From the NCBI GenBank assembly GCA_947446925.1, contig CANFHU010000010.1, forward strand, positions 1 through 64,000: a stretch of DNA of 64,000 nt. The letters run 5' to 3'. Of the stretch, positions 37,304 to 45,464 are shown piece by piece. The notes below the pieces were generated by a model that saw only the letters and a program-made list of their open reading frames with translations, had not been told where the DNA came from and searched no databases. The DNA is from Flavobacteriia bacterium (GTDB taxonomy: Bacteria; Bacteroidota; Bacteroidia; Flavobacteriales_D; Crocinitomicaceae). Made by a program: the position numbers and the translations under genes. Every line of letters starts with the position of its first letter. Position 1 is the first letter of the stretch.

Positions 37304-37752
37304 AAGAGATTATTGAAAACACACAGGCATATTTGGCAAGTATACCAGGAATAAAATATGTCGATGAAAATTGGGGACAACTTGATTTATATTCCCCTGC
37401 GCCACCTGTTCAATTCCCTTGTGTTTTAATTGATGTCATAAACACTCGTTTTTCAGATATAGGCTTAGATAAGCAGGCGCAACCTCAAAACAGACAAATG
37501 TCTAATTTCATCTTGGAGGTACGAGTGGCAGACATAAAAACAACAAATTCATCTGCTAGAGCACCACTCAATCAGCGAAACCAAGCAAGGCATATTTTTG
37601 ATTTAATGGAAGACATTCACGTTAAATTACAAGGACATTCAGCAACTTCAAAATGTGGTAAGTTTATTCGAACGTCACAGAACCGAGTGCAAAGAGATGA
37701 TGGTATAAGAGAGTATGTAATCCTGTATTCAGGAGATGAACACAATGTTTAG
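37300..37752 (+). CDS. tail terminator-like protein
   Basis: A 150-residue protein: PGIKYVDENWGQLDLYSPAP, QFPCVLIDVINTRFSDIG and NFILEVRVADIKTTN. Size and position (end of the head operon, after gpG) fit a tail terminator or completion protein (Mu gp37-like). Last gene of the rightward operon; converges with a small gene, overlapping by 4 bp. Confidence 0.6.
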   Translation: MKEIIENTQAYLASIPGIKYVDENWGQLDLYSPAPPVQFPCVLIDVINTRFSDIGLDKQAQPQNRQMSNFILEVRVADIKTTNSSARAPLNQRNQARHIFDLMEDIHVKLQGHSATSKCGKFIRTSQNRVQRDDGIREYVILYSGDEHNV

Positions 37753-37964
37753 AACATAGAAAGTTGGTTTCTATCAAAACGCCTTCTATCAGGGGCGTTT
37801 TGGTGCTTTATGTACATAAACTTTCGGTAACTGATAAAGATGTTGTGTTTTGGAAAAATACGCTTTACGATAAACGTATCCATTATATCTTCTTGCTTTA
37901 CTTGCTTATATACCTCCAAAATATGTTCAAAGTGTTTTACCTTGTTTTCTTGATTGTATGCCAT
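37749..37964 (-). CDS. small conserved phage protein
   Basis: A 71-residue basic protein (HILEVYKQVKQEDIMDTFIV, KRIFPKHNIFISYRKFMYIK). Similar short proteins recur in Bacteroidota Mu-like phages. Function unknown. It is the leftmost of the leftward early/accessory genes and lies about 95 bp after a perfect palindrome at 38058-38076. Confidence 0.55.
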   Translation of the reverse strand: MAYNQENKVKHFEHILEVYKQVKQEDIMDTFIVKRIFPKHNIFISYRKFMYIKHQNAPDRRRFDRNQLSMF

Positions 37965-38057
37965 AAACCGATTGGATATGACACAAATATATCGGATTTG
38001 AATATCCGTGGTTTTTTTTGAAATATTTTTTTGAAATTTTTAGAACTTTTCTGAATT

Positions 38058-38076
38058 CATGAATATAATATTCATG
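38058..38076. promoter_or_regulatory. perfect 19-bp palindrome, candidate operator
   Basis: CATGAATATAATATTCATG has nine-base arms around one base. It stands in an otherwise empty AT-rich gap upstream of the 71-residue gene, where an operator would be expected. No protein partner can be named. Confidence 0.45.
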
Positions 38077-38153
38077 TTAATATTTAAATTATTGATTTTA
38101 GCGGTTCGGATGAAAGTTAAAATCAAAGTCATTTTTAAGAAATGATCAGAAAC

Positions 38154-38179
38154 AAAAAAACCACCGATTGGTGGTTTTT
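38154..38179. terminator. bidirectional hairpin terminator
   Basis: Arms AAAAAAACCACC and GGTGGTTTTT around GATT, with A- and T-runs on both sides. Placed just after the stop of the RelE-like gene at 38188 on the minus strand. Confidence 0.75.
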
Positions 38180-38187
38180 ACTTTATT

Positions 38188-38475
38188 TTAATGATATCTT
38201 ATATTCCAGTCAGTTAAAAGCTTGTGGTAGTCTTGAGTTTTAATAACTTGTAATAAAGTAATAATGTTAGTAGTATGGTTTATATTCATTGTTATACAAT
38301 ATCTATTACCTGCTTTAACATAATAATCTCCAAAAGCTGTTTTTGATGGAGTTTTTACTCTATCCAGTGGGTTTATGCTACTTAAACTTTGAAGAGCAGA
38401 ACCAATACCTGGATGTTTCTGAGATAACCTCTGTAAAACAACAAATAAATTAAGTGTGTATACTACCCTATACAT
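38188..38475 (-). CDS. RelE/ParE-like small protein, toxin candidate
   Basis: A 95-residue basic protein. The C-terminal half (FGDYYVKAGNRYCITMNIN, NIITLLQVIKTQDYHKLL) has the strand pattern of RelE-fold toxins; the N-terminal helices fit as well. Its start overlaps the upstream 159-residue gene by 13 bp, as in toxin-antitoxin pairs, but with an unusual partner. The fold assignment is from pattern only. Confidence 0.45.
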   Translation of the reverse strand: MYRVVYTLNLFVVLQRLSQKHPGIGSALQSLSSINPLDRVKTPSKTAFGDYYVKAGNRYCITMNINHTTNIITLLQVIKTQDYHKLLTDWNIRYH

Positions 38476-38942
38476 TTTGAATTAAGTTTAGAAATAAGTG
38501 ATTCAAATGATACGGGTTCAATATTTTTAGATTCATTAACTTCCTTACTCACATTGATTGCATAGCTTAAATATTCTTTAATATACTCTAACATTTCTTT
38601 AGATTTTTTCATATTATCTAAAATAATACACATATCCATAGAGTCTAATATAACATCAACTTCAATTTTTGTTATAGTATTAATAAAAGTGTCTATACGC
38701 TTTATATTTAATTCAATATTTTCAATTTTAAATGAATCAATTTTATAATAAGGAATTTGTTTTACTGGTAATTTATCAATTTTATTAGATAAATAAGTTA
38801 CCATTTTATTTGAATTATCTAAACTCTTTTTATTTGTGATTATTTTGGTCACTTTAGATAAAGTAAACTTATCACCATTATCTGGAGTAAAATTATTTAA
38901 ATTACTCTCAAATGTTTTACTTGTAATTAAACTTGTGCTCAT
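38463..38942 (-). CDS. unknown protein paired with the RelE-like gene
   Basis: A 159-residue, helix-rich protein without recognised domain (KVTKIITNKKSLDNSNKMVT, VILDSMDMCIILDNMKKSKE). Very AT-rich compared with neighbours. Overlap with the downstream RelE-like gene suggests joint translation; it could be the antitoxin, though it is larger than usual and shows no DNA-binding motif. Confidence 0.45.
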   Translation of the reverse strand: MSTSLITSKTFESNLNNFTPDNGDKFTLSKVTKIITNKKSLDNSNKMVTYLSNKIDKLPVKQIPYYKIDSFKIENIELNIKRIDTFINTITKIEVDVILDSMDMCIILDNMKKSKEMLEYIKEYLSYAINVSKEVNESKNIEPVSFESLISKLNSKCIG

Positions 38943-39001
38943 TTTTTTGATTTTTAATTATTAGTAATAACTTAATTATTACTAAATATAACGATTTTTA
39001 T

Positions 39002-39517
39002 TTAATTTATTATTTTAATAAGGCTATTCCTTGTAGTATTAGCTCTTTGCATTGCTTTCAATCCTTCAAATTCAAAAATAGTTTGGTGATCAAACCTACC
39101 GTCGTTCCATTCAATGGTAATGTATGCTAATTCAACTTTCTTTTTTTTCTTCCAAGCGAAAGCAAATACACCAACAGTAAGCAATCTACCTGCAGTAACC
39201 CTGCTTTCAATTGTACTCTGGTCTTCAGCAATTATGTTTTTAATCGCACTTTTATTAATTGCAGCTATTTTAGTTGGAATTTTAAAAGGAATGAAATTAA
39301 ATATTTCAATTATGTCACCATTAGAGAAAATTAATGTTCTTGCAATTTCATTATTGATATCTGGATGACCACCTAAATATTTACCCGATTCAATTTTATT
39401 AGACATATCATAGCCCATATTCTTGAAGGCTTCATTATTCTGTTTTTCCTTTTTATTAGTGCTAATTCCAAGGATTATAACTAAAACAGCAAACAATATT
39501 ATTATTAAAATGAACAT
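39002..39517 (-). CDS. membrane-anchored unknown protein
   Basis: A 171-residue protein with an N-terminal membrane helix (ILIIILFAVLVIILGI), a beta-rich soluble part and a short hydrophobic patch (RLLTVGVFAFAW) before a Lys run. No family recognised. It stands in a separate unit between two hairpin terminators and may be a lysogenic accessory gene. Confidence 0.5.
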   Translation of the reverse strand: MFILIIILFAVLVIILGISTNKKEKQNNEAFKNMGYDMSNKIESGKYLGGHPDINNEIARTLIFSNGDIIEIFNFIPFKIPTKIAAINKSAIKNIIAEDQSTIESRVTAGRLLTVGVFAFAWKKKKKVELAYITIEWNDGRFDHQTIFEFEGLKAMQRANTTRNSLIKIIN

Positions 39518-39596
39518 GTTATTAAAAATTTGTGTGCAAAGATATGTAATTCAAAACAATAAAAATAGCGTAGAATTACCTGTTTTTTCAAACAAA

Positions 39597-39621
39597 AAAA
39601 ACCACCTCAATGGGTGGTTTA
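39597..39621. terminator. hairpin terminator
   Basis: AAACCACC-TCAATG-GGTGGTTT, preceded by an A-run. It ends the minus-strand early operon whose last gene stops at 39647. The stem and loop are almost those of the terminator at the phage end (14706-14731). Confidence 0.7.
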
Positions 39622-39646
39622 AATTATTAATATCCAATGCCTATTA

Positions 39647-39922
39647 TTACATAAACCATTTCAGAACTGACCAGATTAATATATTGAACAATAATGAAGT
39701 ACATAAACAAATAAACATGCTTTTATTCTTATTTTTCATTTCAACCTTAGCGGTTTCAATATTTACTTTTTCATTGTCCAATATCGCTAAACACAATCCT
39801 ACTGCATCATTAAAACCTCTTTCATACTCAGTGAAAAATTCCAAGTTGTCGGATTTATAACCTTGATAATCTTCTGCTTTCAAAGTATTGATTTCTTGTA
39901 TTATTTTATTTATTGTTTCCAT
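39647..39922 (-). CDS. tail-anchored small membrane protein
   Basis: A 91-residue protein: a helical soluble part (YERGFNDAVGLCLAILDNEK) and a C-terminal membrane helix (FICLCTSLLFNILIWSVLKW). Overlaps the YopX-like gene upstream by 17 bp and ends the early operon. Function unknown. Confidence 0.5.
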   Translation of the reverse strand: METINKIIQEINTLKAEDYQGYKSDNLEFFTEYERGFNDAVGLCLAILDNEKVNIETAKVEMKNKNKSMFICLCTSLLFNILIWSVLKWFM

Positions 39923-40289
39923 TTTTTAAATTTTCAGGGTTTGTAATAATTTGATATTCAAAATCAGTTAGTTGTTCGGCTAAAGAGTAATGTGTTGATC
40001 TATCTAAATTAAGACTGCAATCTAATCTCCAACTTCCTGTTTCTTGATGCCAAAATACTTGCTCTTTACTATTAACGGTTCCTTCTTCAGTTTCAACTTT
40101 ATCAGTTAAATAATCCTGATCATAAATCTCATTTCCTTTTGAATCTTTGAATCCTGTATATTGGAAATATAAACCTATACACTCGCTGATGCATGAACCA
40201 TATTTATTGTCTTTTATAACAATTGTGCGGTATTTTATTTTTTTAGTTTCTACAATTCTACCTGCTATTGAAATTTCTATTCCTTCCAT
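39906..40289 (-). CDS. YopX-like protein
   Basis: A 127-residue protein with the YopX signature FQYTGFKDSKGNEIYDQDYL followed by a strand-rich part (VFWHQETGSWRLD) and a C-terminal FEYQIITNPENL. YopX proteins are common in phages of Firmicutes and Bacteroidota; function unknown. Confidence 0.8.
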   Translation of the reverse strand: MEGIEISIAGRIVETKKIKYRTIVIKDNKYGSCISECIGLYFQYTGFKDSKGNEIYDQDYLTDKVETEEGTVNSKEQVFWHQETGSWRLDCSLNLDRSTHYSLAEQLTDFEYQIITNPENLKNGNNK

Positions 40290-40292
40290 GTT

Positions 40293-40829
40293 TTACTTTA
40301 ATTTTCCTGTTAAATGCATTGATAATGCCATTTGATTCGCTTGTTTTTCAATGGCACTTTGAGTTGGTCTATCTCTTGACTCTTTTACACTTAAGTGCTT
40401 ACTATAATTGTGTTTCATTGCTAATTGCATTACTTCCTCCTGATGATTTGCAAATGCCTTCAATAATTTATTAAGCGTTATTTTCATGGTGTCGTTTTTA
40501 TATTTTAACTCTCTACACGTTATAAAAATCCCTTCTAATGTTATGTTTCTATTGAATCCAGTTGTAAGCTCTGCAATTAGCTCCTGAATATTGTTTTTGC
40601 TTAAATCTCCGTTAAATGATTCGTTCAAATCACTTATAACTACACCAACCGCGTTTTGAATTACTTCCTCCCCATATTGATTTGCTAACATACCTATGGA
40701 TGGTTTAGTTTCCTTTACTATCTTATTAATACTTAGCGAAGAGAAACTTTTTATTAGTTCAATTTTAGAACTTTTTTCGATAATCGCTTCCAGTAGAAGC
40801 TTCTCCTTTTTCTGTGGCAGATTTTCCAT
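40293..40829 (-). CDS. phage early protein, unknown
   Basis: A 178-residue helical protein (YGEEVIQNAVGVVISDLNES, IEGIFITCRELKYKND-like core, TLNKLLKAFANHQEEVMQLA). It overlaps the upstream gene by 65 bp in another frame, which is long for a phage; the true start may lie further in. Position in the early operon; function unknown. Confidence 0.5.
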   Translation of the reverse strand: MENLPQKKEKLLLEAIIEKSSKIELIKSFSSLSINKIVKETKPSIGMLANQYGEEVIQNAVGVVISDLNESFNGDLSKNNIQELIAELTTGFNRNITLEGIFITCRELKYKNDTMKITLNKLLKAFANHQEEVMQLAMKHNYSKHLSVKESRDRPTQSAIEKQANQMALSMHLTGKLK

Positions 40830-41316
40830 GTTTAATCGTTCTTAAAATGGTGTTTAAATTCGAGTTAATTTGTCTTAGCTCCGTTTGAGCTTTATAGAAG
40901 GCACTTTGCTCATCCCATTTATCAAAGATGATTTGCCAAATGGTTCTTATTTCATCTTCTGTGCCGTATGTGAGTTCCTCTAAGTGCTTAATAATTTGCT
41001 TTAATGCGTTGCCTTCAGTTCCTGTAATCTTCGCTTTTATATCAAAGCGTTTCGAATACCAATCACAATAAATAGAAAGCATCCAAGGATAAAGTTTCGC
41101 ACTAGTCTCGTGTATTGGTTCCCATTCTATTTTTTCCTTATACTCTTTTTTCAAAATCAAAATTGCGGATTCAATTTGCGGACAAAAACGCATCATAAAT
41201 TCATGTTGTTTCTGATTCAGTTTTCCTGAAACATGTTCCAAGCGATGAAACTTTGAATTTTTGTATTCCAATTTAAACACCGCAGGAACCGTTTTTATTT
41301 TAACTAGGTATTTCAT
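40765..41316 (-). CDS. phage early protein, unknown
   Basis: A 183-residue protein (FHRLEHVSGKLNQKQHEFMM, LYPWMLSIYCDWYSKRF, IWQIIFDKWDEQSAFYK). No named family recognised. It starts inside the end of a 59-residue gene. Replication or regulation is a guess from the operon. Confidence 0.5.
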   Translation of the reverse strand: MKYLVKIKTVPAVFKLEYKNSKFHRLEHVSGKLNQKQHEFMMRFCPQIESAILILKKEYKEKIEWEPIHETSAKLYPWMLSIYCDWYSKRFDIKAKITGTEGNALKQIIKHLEELTYGTEDEIRTIWQIIFDKWDEQSAFYKAQTELRQINSNLNTILRTIKHGKSATEKGEASTGSDYRKKF

Positions 41317-41479
41317 TTGTTGGTGTAAAATGTTTAGGACTTAAATCTTCTTCATAAAAAGCGACATGATGTTTTAATCCTTCGTATAAGACTAAATCTT
41401 CCTTATCTACAAGCATCATATGTAAAACTCCTTCTACATATATGAGCGTTATACATGGTAAATTACTTTGATAAACCAT
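41300..41479 (-). CDS. small 59-residue phage protein
   Basis: An open frame of 59 codons from ATG at 41479, overlapping the end of the GemA-like gene by 17 bp and the start of the next gene by 17 bp, so it neatly fills the only gap. The product (LPCITLIYVEGVLHMMLVD, LVLYEGLKHHVAFYEEDLSP) is beta-rich with no family known. Tight packing on both sides makes it probably real. Confidence 0.5.
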   Translation of the reverse strand: MVYQSNLPCITLIYVEGVLHMMLVDKEDLVLYEGLKHHVAFYEEDLSPKHFTPTNEIPS

Positions 41480-41906
41480 CTACAAAAGTTTTATAAACCT
41501 CCTCAGCTTGACTTACTAATTTTGTTAGGTCTGCTCCGTGGTAATCATTCAACTTTTTATGAAGGTGACCATATTGGATTGACCAACCATTAATACGATA
41601 GATATCGGCTTTATCATCTTTTACATACCCCATTTTACAAAACAACGCGATGATTTTCTTTTTTTGTCGGTCTTCAGCTTCATTAAATTCAGGATGTATT
41701 TTAGGGTCTGTTTTTGGTTTTTGTTGATTTGGACCAAACCTTTGATTTAACCAACGTAATAACTCCTTATATTCAAAAGGAGTTAGTTGTGACAACCCTT
41801 GTTTTTTTCCATTTGAAAACTGTCTAATCACATCAGACCTTTCAATATCGAAACCTTGCTTTTTGATTTTGGATTCAATTGCGAAGTATTCTTTATAATT
41901 ACTCAT
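41463..41906 (-). CDS. GemA/gp16-like phage regulator
   Basis: I prefer the internal ATG at 41906 (MSNYKEYFAIE) to the upstream one at 41960, because the extra residues look random and overlap the preceding gene; the product has 147 residues. The C-terminal half (RQKKKIIALFCKMGY, RINGWSIQYGHLHKKLNDY, LTKLVSQAEEVYKTF) matches the GemA/gp16 (DUF1018) pattern. In Mu, GemA modulates host gene expression and DNA supercoiling. Confidence 0.65.
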   Translation of the reverse strand: MSNYKEYFAIESKIKKQGFDIERSDVIRQFSNGKKQGLSQLTPFEYKELLRWLNQRFGPNQQKPKTDPKIHPEFNEAEDRQKKKIIALFCKMGYVKDDKADIYRINGWSIQYGHLHKKLNDYHGADLTKLVSQAEEVYKTFVDGLSK

Positions 41907-42150
41907 TTGATATTTGTTTTTGATTTGACATTGATTTAAACAAGTCACTTTGAGTATCAATTTGACCTGTTGACTTTAAATAATCAATTTCTACTTTAGC
42001 AGAATTAACCAATACAGATCCTATTGACGCGATTGCTTTTGCTCTATGCATTTCTACCTGAAGTTCATCTGTAGATATTTCCTCGTCATTTAATCTTTCA
42101 AGAGCTGCAAACATATGATCTCGTAAATCACTCATTTTATTTCTTGCCAT
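41899..42150 (-). CDS. small early phage protein
   Basis: An 83-residue helical protein (LRDHMFAALERLNDEE, RAKAIASIGSVLVNSAKVEI) of a type often found in Bacteroidota Mu-like phages upstream of GemA. Overlaps the HNH gene by 14 bp. Function unknown. Confidence 0.6.
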   Translation of the reverse strand: MARNKMSDLRDHMFAALERLNDEEISTDELQVEMHRAKAIASIGSVLVNSAKVEIDYLKSTGQIDTQSDLFKSMSNQKQISNE

Positions 42151-42760
42151 ATGATTCTATTTTTCTAATTAGTTTTTTATTTAATTTGATCGTCTCTCTT
42201 AACTCAGTAGGAAATCGCATAATTGTATTTCTTTTCATTGCTTGTTCCGGACTTAGTATTTCGAGATTTTCAATTACACAATTCATTACATTTCCATCCT
42301 TATGATGGATTCGAAAACCTTCGGGAATTTCACCATTATGTTGCTCCCAAATATGCCTATTCAATGACATCCAATTCCCATCCGAAATCTTAATGTATTG
42401 GTACGGATTTCCATTTTTATCCATTCTAACATTAATTGTTCCTATAGGTTTAGTATTGTGTGGCTTATTCCCTGGTTTGAACATTGTTGGTTTTAATAAT
42501 TCACGAACAGATTCATGCAATTTCTTTCCTTTATTTGCAGGGATATTACCTTTTGGAAAACGATAAGAAACACCAATCTTATCTCCCTTTTTCCATCTTG
42601 TAGACTCAATTTGAGATAATGATTTTTTCAATCCCAATTTACTACCCCAATAATTTACTTTTGAAATACTAATATCCAATGATTCAGCAATCCTCATTGA
42701 AGCTTCATTTTCATACCTTTCAAAAATCTGTTGCTTTTGATGTTGAGTAATTCCTTTCAT
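42137..42760 (-). CDS. HNH endonuclease with N-terminal HTH
   Basis: A 207-residue protein. N-terminal helix-turn-helix-like part (MRIAESLDISISKVNYWGSK), a basic linker with AKINAMES-like NPANKGKK repeats, and an HNH domain LNRHIWEQHNGEIPEGFRIH followed by HKDGNVMNCVIENLEIL (H-N-H). It may be a homing-type or recombination-related nuclease inserted in the early operon. Confidence 0.8.
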   Translation of the reverse strand: MKGITQHQKQQIFERYENEASMRIAESLDISISKVNYWGSKLGLKKSLSQIESTRWKKGDKIGVSYRFPKGNIPANKGKKLHESVRELLKPTMFKPGNKPHNTKPIGTINVRMDKNGNPYQYIKISDGNWMSLNRHIWEQHNGEIPEGFRIHHKDGNVMNCVIENLEILSPEQAMKRNTIMRFPTELRETIKLNKKLIRKIESYGKK

Positions 42761-42791
42761 TTACAGGGTGGTTAAATCAATTAATACCTAA

Positions 42792-43091
42792 TTACAACTC
42801 AAACATTATTTTCATACCTAAATCACGTGCGAGTTGTAATTCAATTTTAGCACCTCGACTATCTTCATAATTATTCATCATATAAATAGCATCACAATCA
42901 CACAAAGCCTTTAAATCAACCCTCATAAAACCTTCCCACGACTGATCATGTTCGGTATGATTTAATTCCATCGGGTTCACAGGAATGTAATTTTCACTAA
43001 ACAATATGCGTTCTGATGCCTTAAATTTTGACAAGGCTATCGCATGAGGTAAGCCTGAAATCTTACCACTTATATATACTTTTAATGCCAT
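42792..43091 (-). CDS. DUF4406 protein (nucleoside deoxyribosyltransferase-like)
   Basis: A 99-residue protein: KVYISGKISGLPHAIALSKF, VNPMELNH, WEGFMRVDLKALCDCDAIYM and SRGAKIELQLARDLGM are the DUF4406 marks. The fold is that of nucleoside 2-deoxyribosyltransferases; the activity is unproven. Typical phage cargo. Confidence 0.85.
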   Translation of the reverse strand: MALKVYISGKISGLPHAIALSKFKASERILFSENYIPVNPMELNHTEHDQSWEGFMRVDLKALCDCDAIYMMNNYEDSRGAKIELQLARDLGMKIMFEL

Positions 43092-43092
43092 T

Positions 43093-43320
43093 TTATTTTT
43101 GTTTTTTAGTTCTGTTTTTAAAGAAATACCAATGGATCAATATCCAAATTGATACTATATGAAGCCCCGTCACAAAGACGATTGACGGGGCATAAATGAT
43201 CATTTCAGGAATGTTTTGAGTTACCTTCGGGTATACCAGGTGTACCATTCCAAATATTCCCTGCAAAGCGAATATTTGTAGTATCAAAACAGGTAACTTT
43301 CTTAATACTTTATCCATCAT
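43093..43320 (-). CDS. small membrane protein
   Basis: A 75-residue protein with two hydrophobic helices (PVLILQIFALQGIFGMVHLV and YAPSIVFVTGLHIVSIWILI) and a basic C-terminus. One base from the DUF4406 gene. Function unknown. Confidence 0.55.
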   Translation of the reverse strand: MMDKVLRKLPVLILQIFALQGIFGMVHLVYPKVTQNIPEMIIYAPSIVFVTGLHIVSIWILIHWYFFKNRTKKQK

Positions 43321-43323
43321 GGT

Positions 43324-43551
43324 TTATCTTTTATTGATTTTAACCACCTTAATTTTAAGTTTAGCTTCAAGGTCTCTTAAAGCATGGTCTCTGCTATATC
43401 CTAAATGATTTACCTTAATGTTTTGCATTGGAATATCATCGTAAGTAAGCTGAACCAATGCTTGGTATTTGTTTTTTTTGATACTTGAAGTAGACTTTGA
43501 AGGTTTGAAATTTCTATTTCTCAACCTATTTAAAAACGTTAAAATACCCAT
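43324..43551 (-). CDS. small basic phage protein
   Basis: A 75-residue basic protein (KYQALVQLTYDDIPMQNIKV, LGYSRDHALRDLEAKLKI). No family recognised. Packed 3 bp from both neighbours. Confidence 0.55.
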   Translation of the reverse strand: MGILTFLNRLRNRNFKPSKSTSSIKKNKYQALVQLTYDDIPMQNIKVNHLGYSRDHALRDLEAKLKIKVVKINKR

Positions 43552-43554
43552 GGC

Positions 43555-44199
43555 TTATAATGATGTAAAGTTGATATCAATTTTCTCCCATTTACCTTCT
43601 TCATTCTTTTTATAAAAGTCATATCTAAAACCTTTTAAGTGTACTGAATAACTTTCCTGAATAAGATTTAAACCCTCAACCCATCGAGCATCATTGTATT
43701 TATCTCTGTGTTTGAATAGGTGCATTACTTTGCTATATTCTAGTTCACCTTTTTCATTTTTTTGGATGAAGGAGTATAATATTTCAAAAAGCTTACTGTC
43801 TTTTTTCTTTACAGTGTCTCGAAGAAAATCACTTATTAACTCCAATGCTTTTGAGCTTCTCTCATCCCAAGTAGGTTCTGTGGATCTAATTCTACTTACC
43901 TTGAAATTTCCAGAGGAATGAATTAAAGAAAATCCACCTTTTGAGTTAGAACGAATTCCACCGTAATTTTTCAATCGCTCTTCATGGTCAATAAATACTG
44001 TGTTCAATCCTTCTTTAAATAATTTCAGATCAACACTAATTTTATCACTCTTTTCTATGATTTCATTAATCAATTCATCTCGCTCATCCTCGTAAGCTTG
44101 TTTTTCACGTTCGCGATCTATTTGTTCTTGTTTTAATCTTTCCTGTAGTGCTTTTCTTAGGTCTTCTGCACTCACTTTTGATAAATCTAAATTTTCCAT
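43555..44199 (-). CDS. DUF3164 protein
   Basis: A 214-residue protein with a charged helical start and the DUF3164 core (RLKNYGGIRSNSKGGFSLIH, ERSSKALELISDFLRDTV, DARWVEGLNLIQESYSV, GFRYDFYKKNEEGKWEKIDI). DUF3164 proteins are regular members of the Mu-like early operon; role unknown. Confidence 0.82.
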   Translation of the reverse strand: MENLDLSKVSAEDLRKALQERLKQEQIDREREKQAYEDERDELINEIIEKSDKISVDLKLFKEGLNTVFIDHEERLKNYGGIRSNSKGGFSLIHSSGNFKVSRIRSTEPTWDERSSKALELISDFLRDTVKKKDSKLFEILYSFIQKNEKGELEYSKVMHLFKHRDKYNDARWVEGLNLIQESYSVHLKGFRYDFYKKNEEGKWEKIDINFTSL

Positions 44200-44220
44200 T
44201 TTTGTGTTATTTAGGGGTTG

Positions 44221-44448
44221 TTAATATACTTTTTCAATATTTGGTAAATACACGTCTTTACCATAGTTTGCCAATCGACTTTTGATTGTTTCTATATCGA
44301 CTTGAAGCGAGTTTATAGCGTGTTGAACATTCCAAAATGTTTCTTTACAAGTCTCTAAACTTTTTCTTTCTTCATAGAGTTTATTTAATTCCTCTTGTTT
44401 TTTTTTCAGTTTAGTATTCAGTTCTTTTCTATAACTACATTCTGCCAT
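44221..44448 (-). CDS. small coiled-coil phage protein
   Basis: A 75-residue coiled-coil protein (LKKKQEELNKLYEERKSLE, NSLQVDIETIKSRLANYG). Overlaps its upstream neighbour by 14 bp. Function unknown. Confidence 0.55.
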   Translation of the reverse strand: MAECSYRKELNTKLKKKQEELNKLYEERKSLETCKETFWNVQHAINSLQVDIETIKSRLANYGKDVYLPNIEKVY

Positions 44449-44821
44449 TCTTATATATTTTTAAATAGGTTTCAAACGATAACTCTGTGTTTCCATCATG
44501 AGCGAGTACTTTCATTTCTTCTAGGAATAATTCAAAATCGAAATTTTGTATATCATGCTCAATGATGTATTTAACCAAGTCTTGTTGCCAAATATGCCAC
44601 TCTGATTTCCACCACATCCAGTAGGATTTTTTGTAAGCATTTTCGATATAGTAAATAACATTTAGTTGCTCTAAAAACTCCATACCTATTTCAAAAACAA
44701 GTGTGTTGTATTCTAATTCAGAGATACCAAGATGATTGATTACATAATCTTTAATCATTTCACCTTCCAAGCGTTGTTTTTGAATGTGAGTGATTGGTTT
44801 TGTTGTTGTTTGTGTTTTCAT
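44435..44821 (-). CDS. phage early protein, unknown
   Basis: I prefer the ATG at 44821 (MKTQTTTKPITHIQKQRLEG) because the longer frame from 44929 runs into the preceding gene; this gives 128 residues. Helical and aromatic-rich (NVIYYIENAYKKSYWMWWKS). No family recognised. Confidence 0.5.
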   Translation of the reverse strand: MKTQTTTKPITHIQKQRLEGEMIKDYVINHLGISELEYNTLVFEIGMEFLEQLNVIYYIENAYKKSYWMWWKSEWHIWQQDLVKYIIEHDIQNFDFELFLEEMKVLAHDGNTELSFETYLKIYKNGRM

Positions 44822-44825
44822 ATTC

Positions 44826-45461
44826 TTAATTTTTGTCTTTCCAATAATCCATTGCGCCTTCTTCCCAAATAGTAAATGGCTCATTGCCACCAAAACGAGA
44901 AGTAACAAATGCTTTATATCCCTGTACAAAAACCTTTATATCGGCATCGTATCGTATTGAAATAGCTGGCTCTCCTTTTGGGTTTTTACCTTCTGCATGT
45001 GAAATGAAAATGAATAGTTTGGTTGGAAATTGATTAATTAAATTTTTATATCCTTTTTTATCTAAATCGGTATATTGTACCGAGTCAATGATTATGATAT
45101 TAGGAGATTTCTGTTTAGTCAATCGCTCCGTTAATTGCTCAATTGATTCGCCTTTAAGGATGATAAAACGCTTCGCAACTGAAATCATACCTGTTTGTTG
45201 AATAGCTCGCTTAAATGAAAGCTTAGCGCCTTCCTCTAATGAATTATAAGCTACCTTTCCAAATTTTGTTAGGTATTTTGATAGTTGTAATGTGAATCGG
45301 GTTTTTCCATTTCCTGAATTTCCCCAAATCAACCAACTACCTGACATTTCAGGAGTACCAAATGATTGTTTAAATTCTCCATCAAAAGCCATCATTTTAA
45401 ACTTTGTTTTCAATAACTCATCTACAGAAATGGCTCTTCGATTGCTTTTTGCTTGTATCAT
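44826..45461 (-). CDS. P-loop ATPase, Sak4-like recombination protein
   Basis: A 211-residue RecA-fold ATPase: Walker A GNSGNGKT (about 49-56), Walker B NIIIIDSVQYTD. Sak4-type single-strand annealing ATPases of phages have this size and pattern. It follows MuB in the early operon and may act in recombination or replication. Confidence 0.7.
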   Translation of the reverse strand: MIQAKSNRRAISVDELLKTKFKMMAFDGEFKQSFGTPEMSGSWLIWGNSGNGKTRFTLQLSKYLTKFGKVAYNSLEEGAKLSFKRAIQQTGMISVAKRFIILKGESIEQLTERLTKQKSPNIIIIDSVQYTDLDKKGYKNLINQFPTKLFIFISHAEGKNPKGEPAISIRYDADIKVFVQGYKAFVTSRFGGNEPFTIWEEGAMDYWKDKN

Positions 45462-45464
45462 GGC

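Noticed and set aside
41907-41960. The upstream start of the GemA-like protein
   Set aside because: The added 18 residues are not protein-like and lie within the preceding gene.
44822-44929. The upstream start of the 44435 gene
   Set aside because: It would overlap the Sak4-like gene by about 100 bp with random-looking residues; the inner ATG lies 4 bp after that gene's stop.
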